Source: Lactifluus volemus (taxonomy: Eukaryota > Basidiomycota > Agaricomycetes > Russulales > Russulaceae). Taken from it: a stretch of DNA of 24,542 bases. Within the stretch, counting starts at the first letter, position 1, and the number at the start of each line of letters is the position of its first letter. The notes under the pieces were generated by a model. That model was not told where the DNA came from. It worked only from the letters and a program-made list of their open reading frames with translations, and ran no database searches. A program made the position numbers and the translations under genes. Below, one piece after another: positions 1 to 8,289 of this stretch. The stretch is taken from positions 1 through 24,542 of the forward strand of contig WTXI01000451.1 in assembly GCA_022376515.1 (NCBI GenBank), read 5' to 3'.

Positions 1-1
1 G

Positions 2-913
2 CTCATGCTCGGACAAACGGTGCAAGACAATTTCGATGTCGAGCCATGGTGTTCGGCATGCCTAGTAACACCCCGTCATGCTGTTCGACAGCAATGGAAC
101 GATGCATGCGCACGCAAGTGGTGTCGAGAAACAGGCCGGCAATTGTTAATTTGTCACGCAGAAGATCGTAAGGGGGAAGACCGTTTAACGCTTGAAGAGC
201 AAATATGCTTTCTGGAACATCTGAGGGACAAGGGCGGCAGGAAGAACAAACTACCACACCAAGTCGAGCTGGCGATAGGGCTGAAGGTATTGGTTACCAA
301 CAACATCGCAACAGACCTGGACATAACGAACGGAGCAAAGGGAGAGATCGTTGACATAATCCTCGATAAGAACGAACCGCCATTGAGCAACGACCCAATC
401 GTTCATCTAACCAAGATGCCATTGTGTATTCTGGTCAGGTTGGAAAGAACCCGTACAAGTCAGTTGGAAGGGCTCGCAGACAATGTTGTTCCAGTGGAAC
501 CCATCAAGATACAAGTCAAATTTTACGTCAGGGCAGTACAACGAAATGGCAACCGCACACAGTTCCCTATGACATTGGCATATGCACTTACGGACTACCG
601 CTCACAAGGCCAGACCATATCACACGCCATCGTAGATCTGGCGCAACCACCAACAGGTTCGCTCTCCTTGTTCAACGTGTACGTCGCATTGTCTCGTAGC
701 AGAGGGCGGTCGACAATTCGGTTGCTCCGCGATTTCAAGGACGGTTTGTTTCAAAAGGGTGTCGACAACGAGCTTCTAGTAGAAGACGAACGCCTGTTAA
801 GGATCGATCGAGAGACAGAGAAGGAGTGGGAAGAGCGAATGAAGTACGTCAGTTGCAACACGAATTTAAGGTGGAACGGATACTCACCCTGTAGAAGCAG
901 TACTCACACATGA
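2..913 (+). CDS. PIF1-like DNA helicase, C-terminal part (Helitron-associated), 5' truncated by window edge
   Basis: This is the C-terminal part of a superfamily 1B PIF1-type helicase of the kind carried by fungal Helitron rolling-circle transposons, where it unwinds DNA during transposition. The frame is open from the first base, so the true start lies outside the window; the ATG at position 5 is probably internal. Visible family landmarks are a VTPRH...QWN segment near the beginning, LPHQVELAIGLKVLVTNNI followed by DLDITNGAKGEIVDI in the middle, and a helicase C-terminal block FPMTLAYALTDYRSQGQTI then LSLFNVYVALSRSRGRSTI, which holds the conserved Q-G-x-T and VALSRSR motifs. An acidic tail rich in E, R and K follows before the TGA. 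No stop or frameshift interrupts the roughly 300 codons. The Walker A and B motifs and any Rep nuclease domain would lie upstream and cannot be seen. Family assignment is firm; Helitron membership is inferred from the family. Confidence 0.85.
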   Translation, partial: LMLGQTVQDNFDVEPWCSACLVTPRHAVRQQWNDACARKWCRETGRQLLICHAEDRKGEDRLTLEEQICFLEHLRDKGGRKNKLPHQVELAIGLKVLVTNNIATDLDITNGAKGEIVDIILDKNEPPLSNDPIVHLTKMPLCILVRLERTRTSQLEGLADNVVPVEPIKIQVKFYVRAVQRNGNRTQFPMTLAYALTDYRSQGQTISHAIVDLAQPPTGSLSLFNVYVALSRSRGRSTIRLLRDFKDGLFQKGVDNELLVEDERLLRIDRETEKEWEERMKYVSCNTNLRWNGYSPCRSSTHT

Positions 914-1618
914 GCCTGCAATAACACAACAAAGGCACTCAGCAGCACCTAAGTGGGCCAGCCAAAACGGCGGAGTGAGACGAATGAGAATGGTGAACCG
1001 AAAACGAAGGGGAATGAGCGTAAACTGTACATGTACATCTGGGTTTGAGATGATGAAGGATTACTGTGGGGAAGTGAACTTTTCGATAAAGACGTCCTTG
1101 CGTTCCGAATTATGCATGATGAGCCTCTGAACACGTCAAGACCGGAGCGGCGGAGATTCATCGAGTTGATGGCATCGAACAATCGCGCCAAACAGTGTTG
1201 TGACGGTGAAGAAATAGTTGTCAAGAGCCAGGAGGAGTACGGGCTAGCCAAAGATATGTCGACGATTGGTCAAATCAAATTGGAGTGTTTAGGATCTGGA
1301 TGAAGGGATGGGGTGTAGTACATTGACCAAGGGAGGGTGGGACGGACAGCGGGGTAACGCACATGACCACACCTGGCAGGGAAGCACCGCCCGTCAGACA
1401 ATGCGAAGGTCCTCGGTAAGCGGAGCGAGCCAGCGCCCAAGGGACGTCGTGGGCTCACTCGGGGGAGTATTGGCCGGGTAGTGAAGGGGGGAAACGTACG
1501 ACCGGACGCCGACAGCTGCGGTGGCAAAAGTGATCACGGAGAGCACCGGGTGAGATCAGCACGGAGTGGGGATATTAGGGATGCTACAAGGCAGATGGAG
1601 AGAATCAATGCAAGATCG
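914..1618. other. Downstream flank of the Helitron helicase; no confident gene
   Basis: No recognisable complete gene. A plus-strand open stretch at about 1052-1303 reads ...LFDKDVLAFRIM...TSRPERRRFIEL...IGQIKLEC and looks protein-like. I only weakly suspect a relation to a fungal DUF7918-type domain, and it has no convincing start. The rest is G-rich and unassigned. I looked for a Helitron 3' end (a short hairpin followed by CTRR and then T) and did not find a clear one, so the downstream border of the element is undefined. Confidence 0.35.
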
Positions 1619-1816
1619 TTCGCCTACTTATTGTGTACGTTCCGCGCCATAGAAAACATTTGTTGTTGCTTATAACGAGTATGTTATTCACACGCTCCAG
1701 TTCGTTGCCTCGCGGCAAGTGGAGTCGGCACGGTAACGAGCGTGTGAATAACATACCTGTTACGAGCAAGAACAAATGTCTTCTATGTCGCGGGACGGAC
1801 AAATTGAGTAGGTGAA
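1619..1816. repeat. Fold-back (long inverted repeat) element, two ~79-bp arms
   Basis: The left arm (1619-1697) and right arm (1738-1816) are reverse complements over 79 nt without gaps, with about 13 mismatches by hand count (roughly 84% identity). The innermost 19 nt (GTGTGAATAACATAC core) match perfectly. The 40-nt centre partly pairs too: GTTGCC (1703-1708) faces GGTAAC (1732-1737) once a 6-nt bulge is allowed, and it contains TTGCC-TCGC-GGCAA. The whole segment could fold into one hairpin of about 90 bp. This is the architecture of a fold-back MITE or of a hairpin-RNA precursor. No transposase and no clear target-site duplication is visible at either border. The arm divergence suggests it is not very recent. 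It lies about 700 bp beyond the Helitron helicase; a link to that element is possible but not shown. Confidence 0.8.
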
Positions 1817-3459
1817 TAAGCGCAAAAAGGGACGGAAGACCAAATACAGGAGGACGGATGGCCAATATAGGGAAAAAGATCACGTGAAGTGGATTACTAA
1901 CCGGATTAGTAAGAAGGCGACTTTCGACTTTTACAGAATACCTTGCAAGCAAGGTAACTGTCACGGTGTTCAAGTTCACCTGTCTCCGGCTTCCTTCCTT
2001 CTAGGCTTTGACAACGGAGGCGACAACAAGTCTAGGGCACTCACATGTGCGCCCTTTCTTTTCATCTCCGAGTTCCAGTGACCACCCCCCAGATTTTCCA
2101 AGCGCTTTTGATACTCATTTAAGCCGGCGTGCCCCACTTTTTGACAACCACCTAGCTGACTGTCAAATTATGAAACTCCTATGGCACTCTTTATTCGAGA
2201 ACAGTTATCTGTCCGCTTTCTGGAATTTCCACTGAGATCACGTCCCGGTCCTGTTTAGTTGTAACCCGTGATGGTCTTGGATGTGCCTGTTTACTAACGA
2301 TGACGTAGTTTGGCTCGACTGGGTAACGGTTACCATGCGAGTGTATAGTCTACGGTCCCATGCTCTCTCCTCTTATGGGAGAAGTATTTTCAAAATCAAC
2401 AACTCGGCCCAACGATCAGAGCTGACCCCGATGTAACGCTCAAAGTCAGGTGATCAGACACTTCCTGGGTCACCGGTCAGCACTGATCATTCTCATCGAA
2501 GGCTTCTCGGATCTCGCCTCCTTGTGTATGCTCTTGCAGGAGTCACACGGCTAGTGACGTCTTGTAACCAACTGCCTTCCTCATGAGACGAGCTAGGAGC
2601 CTTGTTTGGAAGCCTCCTCCACAGCTTCTAGCCGAGGCCTTGCAGTTTCTCACCCAACATACTTGGCATATTCTCGTTTCATGCCCATCACGTCACATTC
2701 TGATACTCACCTGATTCAGGCGAGCGAAAACGCTCTGGGGCTGGGATTCTTGCTTCTTTTGACCAGGAGTTACTTGATCCGCTATAGGGTCTCTGGAATT
2801 CTTCGTCACTATTTGCTTGCCGCTTGTTTTGGTCAAGCCTTGATGATTTCTAGTCTTGACCGTCAGGCGATGTTCCTTTAGGACTTGTCCACAAATGATG
2901 CGACGCTATGACGCCACAGCGAATATCACCAGTACTTGGAGTTGGATGTAACGGCATGGACTGGCCATACGACAGACATTGATGTGTCTCTGGAAGTGAA
3001 ATATGCAATTAAACGGCGCTTGCATATAGGCCACAGCTCAAGGTAAGGGAAACCGCGCCCCCAAATTAACTACTGAAGGATCGTTTTTTCGTAGTCGTAT
3101 CGGAGAGTTTGAAAAGGTTTTATTCATTGTAGCCCCTTCTCAATTTAGCAACTGTTCTGCGCAAGTTATTCTTCGGTTTGAGAGCGCTCAAAGAGCCTTA
3201 CGCAGGCTAGGAACAACGGACAAGTATATTTTTTTATAATGCGCCGGTCTGGAATGGCGTACGGTGACGTGAAAGGGGTTGGGGCGACGCACGCGGGCTT
3301 GCGCCCTGAGGTAAAAGATTCGATCAGAATTAGGCAGTGATTGACGCTAGCAATTTCTCTTCCCCGTTTAGTGCGAATGCAGATTTCACCCAAAGCGCTC
3401 CTGGAGCGCTTTCCCATACAGCGCTCGCTGGAGTACAGTATTGTTTTGGCCTGCTCGTC
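1817..3459. other. Intergenic, no gene recognised
   Basis: Short open frames occur on both strands, but none has a recognisable domain, a sustained length or a splice pattern that builds a protein. The only structure I can point to is the 13/14 inverted repeat at 2414-2488, listed separately. An AT-rich run at 3225-3240 contains a T7 tract. Confidence 0.4.
2414..2488. repeat. Short inverted repeat, 14-nt arms, 47-nt loop
   Basis: GATCAGAGCTGACC (2414-2427) and GGTCAGCACTGATC (2475-2488) are reverse complements at 13 of 14 positions. The match does not extend usefully in either direction. It could be a small stem-loop or chance; no function is implied. Confidence 0.4.
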
Positions 3460-3653
3460 AACTGCAACTCCTTTTTTTTTTTTTTTTTTAAATCAGCATT
3501 TATATCCCGCAACATGTGACTATGACAAAGACGCGGTCCCTATGGGTACAGGAATGGATCAGGCGGCGGGGGGAATGTGGGTGAGGTATAACGTTGGGCT
3601 GGACGGAAGGATGGCTGTTTTGGGGCGGGGAAGGGAGTAACTGCAACTCCTTT
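3460..3653 (-). mobile_element. Small retroposed insert (SINE-like or 5'-truncated processed retrocopy) with TSD and poly(A)
   Basis: A 15-nt direct repeat, AACTGCAACTCCTTT, occurs at 3460-3474 and again at 3639-3653. Directly after the first copy comes a T run (18 T in total at 3472-3489, of which three belong to the repeat), then about 149 nt of unique sequence (3490-3638) up to the second copy. Read on the minus strand this is target-site duplication, body, poly(A), target-site duplication, which is the hallmark of LINE-type (target-primed) retroposition. Just before the A tail the minus strand reads GATATAAATGCTGATTT, which could contain a degenerate polyadenylation signal and fits the 3' end of an mRNA. 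I see no clear Pol III A and B boxes, so a 5'-truncated mRNA copy is at least as likely as a SINE. The intact duplication and long homopolymer suggest a fairly young insertion. The source locus is not in this window. Confidence 0.72.
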
Positions 3654-6600
3654 GGCGCTAAGACGGCTGCCGTTCCAGAAACGTCCGGGCCGTGCGTGGG
3701 CGCGTGCAAGTCCCGTGATGTTACCCCGGAACCGACCTGACGCGCAACTTTGAAAGAGGTAATTGCATTTCTTCTTTCTCCAAGCCGGGCGAATTGCTGT
3801 AACGTCGAAACACCCACGCAACATACGACCGACCTTCGATAGAGTAGGTTTGGTCTTGTGACATCGCGTGTCTCCGAGACACGAGCGATCAGGTGATTGT
3901 TGCATTTCATTTCCCTCTGCCCTGACTTACCCTTTGTCCTGTCCCCGGTGCTGTTGTTCGATCCCGTGTGGAACACCACGCTGTACTGTGTACTCAAGTG
4001 CGTGTTCGAATGTTATACGTACCTCCTCGCTTCCCCCGCTTCCCCACATTCTGCAAGCCGTTCTAACCGTTCTCATTTGTCCAGCGCGGTCACCTGTCGA
4101 ACCCTTCTTTCATTTTTTCTTCACTCCGTTTCGGAGTCCCGTCGATCGACAGACGAACCTACCTGCGTAACCCCTCCCTTTCACCTTTTCACAATAATGC
4201 CTCCGTTTGGTTTTGTCTATTTTAAGCAGACGTGGGTGTTTCAACCAAAAACTAATCCAATCCGGTGTCGCGGCGCATGGCGCAATCTACCGAAGATGTC
4301 GTGCAGTTTTCTTCCGTTTCTCGTTTTCACGTTGTACTTCTATCGACAACCCTGACGCCCGCACCCATTTCCCTTCAAAGGACAGAGATGGAAGTGATCC
4401 GCCAACCTTACTGCGTCTGAACAGACTTGCGAAGGCACGCGAGGTTATGGCGGGACGCTCGTCATTCCGAATATTCCCTTGACTTTCCACGTTTGCTCGC
4501 ACGACAGTCGGATGGAAGGGAACGGGCTTTCGGGAAGAGGTCAATATAGAGGAATGACCGAAGGAACTCTCCGCGGTTTGCTGGTAACAGGCTCATTTAT
4601 TAATTTGCAGGGTTTTGCCTCTCCCTGAACGCGTCCATTTCAGGAAATGCAACTGCGAGAGGAGGGCGTGCTTACAGCCACCCTATTTACCTTGTATGCA
4701 GGGTTACTTCTGCGACATTCTCCGTATTACAAGCCCCGACGACAAGAAACGACGACAATACCTCGACGATTCTCCGTCGGCCCTATGGTCAGCACCAGCG
4801 TAGCTGCGCGCAAGCCCAATAGCCGAGGGCAATTGGGCTAGCAACTGGCAACCATCTACGCTATGGCCTCAGGTCGGATACAGTGCTCGTCCGTCAATGT
4901 CATGATCACGCAGACCATATGGGTATACAGATCACGCATGGCGCAAACTTGTGTACTGCGACTCGTCTCTTCGGACTAGCGATTTATGACAGCACATGGG
5001 TTCAATGCAAGTTTTGATATAACCCCACAAGCACCTGAGCTACTTCGACGTTGGGCGTCGGACCCAGTCGAACGTTCTACTCAGTGGCGCCTCGAGTGAT
5101 CGCTGGCTTCCCAAAACCGACACGCGGAGCTCTTGCCCACGGTAATGACAGCTCAACAACTCTGTTTGGGGTGTCTAAAGATCATAGTGTGTACGTGGCA
5201 AAACAACTCTGTAGTTCGTGACTAGACTCCCCTCGGCGGGGTCCGCCCGAAATGGACGCCAGGGGCCGGGAAGTCAGCTCACTCGCAGAGATATGATGGG
5301 CGCGGGTGCTCGCAACCGCCCCTCCTCTCCAATCTGTGCTGGAACTACGGCCGCTGACCTTGTTGCTCGGGCGAAGTGTATGTGAGGCTCAGATGATGTG
5401 CTATTGCCACGCCAGCACCAGACTCCATTCCCACATACCGTTCGTATAGGCCCATAGGAAAGAAGACAAGTCAATTTCCTTTTCTCTCATGAACTTCGCA
5501 AAAAGTAACGCCCAAGCTCCGGTGCCTTCGTTCATTCATTCATTCTCAACCCTAACTTCGTTCGAATCTCAGAATCACCCCCGCAGAGCAAAGCATACGA
5601 CGCACGTTTGCTCATTTTACGCCCATGACACACACCTACTCGGCCGCGAGCGCGTAATCAGGTGCTAGGGAGTGTAGACCAGGGCTGGGTGCAACTGATG
5701 CAATGCGCAGCTAACCGGCCGTACGTAGTATACGCACTACTGCACTATCTCAATCTGGAAATGTGAGACACGCGCTTCCCACCACACCACTCCGACTTCC
5801 CGGGGGAACGTGGTACGTGCACGCAAGGAGTGTGTCTAGCTGTCCGTCCATTAGGGGGGTCTTTGACCTGCCTGCCTGCATGGGTGAGTATGTGTACCTG
5901 TCAACTTCGCGGACAGCCCCGCGCCACCGATTGCCTGCCAGCTGTAAATCTGGGAGAGGGCATCGTACGGGGGAGGGGGGCAACACAACGCAGCGAGATG
6001 TGGGCTCTGCTGAAAAATGAAAAGCAACACCTTATTACATACTATGTACATCAGTAAAGTAGGTAGCGCCTCCAAAACTAAGTTACAAGTACCCATACCT
6101 GCCCATCTATCTTCCCCCACCCCCCCTTTTTTCTCCGTTTGCGCTTCTTGAGGTCGATCACTGCCGCGTTCCCTGTTCCGTGTGTCGTCGTGTCCGAAAG
6201 TTATAGTAAGTTAGTAGCACGATCATTTTACACGTGCATGCGTGGGGCTTGTTCGTTCGTGCGAGGGTACTGCAGTATTGAGAAGGAAGAGATTTAAAAA
6301 AAAAGGAAGTTGAGAAGCAGTAGTCAGGAACTTTGACTCGGAGTTGACACGATTACTAGGGCTACCTCTACGGCTACAACCAATAGGGGTGAAGGGTGAG
6401 CATGGCCGAGACAGATTCCGTGGCTTTCTGGTACGCAAAAAATTTCACTGAGCGCGGCATAACAAGTACCCCCTACGGGATTTTATGAGATTAATATATA
6501 TTGTTTATGCAGAAAATATTCAAAGTGGCAGCTACAAAGCCCCCCCCCTGCCGCGCAGCTGCTAAAGGGCTCGCGTCTGCGCGCGCAAGCGAAGTGAAGG

Positions 6601-7249
6601 TCTTCTTGCCTTTCTCTTCCTTCTCTTCCGCTCAAGCGAGTTGGCAATTCAACCCAAATTATCAAAAGGGTAAATCCGACTCCCCGAGGAAGGAGGGGGG
6701 AGAGAAAAGTAGAAGAGGGGCATAAACACTTCCCAATTTTTTGATCCATTAGAGCCACAAGCAGATATAAGAATCGCCAGCGAAACGCAAGAAAAGTTCA
6801 AGTTTTGCCGCGGCAAAGGTCGTCGAAAAACGCCACGAAAAACAACAACGTAAACACAGATCTCTAAACTAAATATTTTTTATATTTTATCAATATAAGT
6901 TTTGAAAAACCGGTGACCAAGCGCGCCAAGCGAAAAAAAAAAAAAAAACATAGGACATCGGGCCGGTAACCGAGATCGGGCGCCAGCCACTATCGATGGT
7001 GGAGAGCGCCCGCCTTCCGATTTGATACTTATATGTTTATCGATGGGACTTCACACCTGCCCATTTTGGTGTTTGTGGCAGAAAGGGCAGCGTGACGAAG
7101 GCAAGGGATGTCGCCGTTGAGCAGGGCAGGGCGTACAGTATATGCAAGTACGGGCGCTGGGATGTGCCTGATATCTTTTTTAGATTCAACAAGTAGTGGC
7201 AATTGCCTGCACAAGTGTTCTGCCAGCCAGTCCCAGGGACCCCTCTAGA
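3654..7249. other. Intergenic, no confident gene
   Basis: No protein domain is recognised on either strand. A pyrimidine-rich run at about 3905-4196 ends at an ATG (4197) opening a 52-codon frame with no recognisable product or good splice signals; I do not call it a gene. Other local structure: an 8-bp stem AGCCCAAT/ATTGGGCT at 4813-4839, a short ATTC tandem near 5530, an A tract of about 11 nt near 6294, an AT-rich patch at 6868-6900, and a 16-nt A tract at 6933-6948. Confidence 0.35.
6978..7011. repeat. GC-rich hairpin
   Basis: GGGCGC (6978-6983) pairs with GCGCCC (7006-7011). Between them CCAC and GTGG can pair around an ATCGAT centre, giving a compact two-part stem. It sits about 30 nt after the 16-nt A tract. 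Nothing shows that it is transcribed, so it is listed only as structure. Confidence 0.4.
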
Positions 7250-7347
7250 TCTCTCGCCTTTTCGCCCTTCTTTCCCTAGTCCTTCGCTTCCTCCCCATTC
7301 TTACTTCCGCGCCCCCCCCTCCCCTCTCCTTCTTCTCTCCAACTCCG
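7250..7347 (+). promoter_or_regulatory. Pyrimidine-rich tract, possible distal core promoter
   Basis: Nearly 100 nt of CT-rich sequence on the plus strand (runs of CCTTCTTTCCC type and a C8 run), followed by an A/G-rich segment AAAAGAAAAGAAAAAAG. CT tracts like this commonly lie just upstream of transcription starts in filamentous fungi. No open reading frame of note follows directly, so it might serve a long 5' leader of the GATA-factor gene about 1 kb downstream, or nothing at all. Confidence 0.25.
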
Positions 7348-8200
7348 AAAAGAAAAGAAAAAAGCGCACACAAGGGTTCTCTCCACACTCCGCCCTCGGA
7401 AATGCGATAGCCCAGTACCTTGTGTTGATGACAACTTGAAATTTATGAACCCCGCCATTTGTTGGTTATTTCCGTAGTTAGGGTGATTTTGGTCTCTCTT
7501 GTGGTGGCATGTGTGTGGAGCAATAAGCACGTGTGTGCTCGAGTTGCGAAAAGAAAACATGCGGAACGTAATTTAGTTAAAGAGATGTCGTCTCACGGCA
7601 TCGCTAACTAGACATGGGATAGCGAGCCTAGGCTCTAGGTTGTGGTGTATGGGTGCCTGTTAGTAGACAGGGGCGGCAAAGCCGCACTTGTTTTTTTTCT
7701 TTCTAGAGCAGGCACGGGAACAGGCACTACGATATGTGTTACGCTAAGATGTGTAACATATAATGACGGTTATACAAAGGGGATCAGAGAAGTGAATTCA
7801 GGAATACGGAATTTGGAATTAGGATATTATGATTTTCATGGGTTATGAAAGCAACCAACAACAAAGCGTGTGAAAATCGGGAGAAGGAAATGACGCCACG
7901 AGGAGTGAAACTAGCGAGGGGGAAATGCGCTGGAGTTGATTCAATTCAGATTTCTGATGAACCGTTCGTTCCATGTTTAGAGACGGTCGGAAGGAAGGGA
8001 ATAACATGGGACTCTCCGGACGGCCGGAGTCGAAACCGGCAGATGAGTCGGCGGATGAAGATTACCATAAAAGTAAATCTGAGATTTAAAATGAAAAAGA
8101 GATCGAAGATCTAAAGAGAAATACTTGTTTTTAAAAAAAAAAAAAATAACAAAGAACGGGATTGAAAGACGATGTTATACGAGCGAGCACTCTCTGCTCA

Positions 8201-8286
8201 TCCTCCCTTCAGTTCTTCCCCAACTCTCCCTTCCTTCCTTCCCTTTTCCTCCTTCCCCTTCCCCCCTTCCTCTTTCCAATCTCCTT
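8201..8286 (+). promoter_or_regulatory. CT-rich core promoter of the GATA factor gene
   Basis: An almost pure pyrimidine run (CTTCCTTCCCTTTTCC type) of about 80 nt ends in TTTCCAATCTCC, four bases before the inferred start codon at 8290. CT-rich stretches with a nearby CCAAT are typical of strongly used fungal promoters. Its closeness to the ATG implies either a very short leader from this promoter or transcription starting further upstream. Confidence 0.5.
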
Positions 8287-8289
8287 TAA

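Noticed and set aside
1605..1979. Open frames on both strands across the fold-back repeat that encode similar peptides.
   Set aside because: The similarity is a by-product of the palindrome: both strands carry nearly the same sequence.
3500..3997. 165-codon minus-strand open frame.
   Set aside because: It crosses the border of the retroposed insert, has no recognisable domain and low-complexity Pro/Ser/His content; judged a chance frame.
4197..4355. 52-codon frame with a fair start context after a pyrimidine-rich run.
   Set aside because: No recognisable product, no convincing introns to extend it, and CT-rich tracts are common in this gap.
6933..6948. 16-nt A tract (and a 14-nt A tract near 8133) as further retroposon tails.
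   Set aside because: No flanking direct repeat could be found for either, unlike the tract at 3472-3489.
8000..8060. tRNA-like T-arm on the minus strand (GCCGG stem around TTTCGAC).
   Set aside because: No matching acceptor, D or anticodon arms could be drawn on either side; treated as a chance hairpin.
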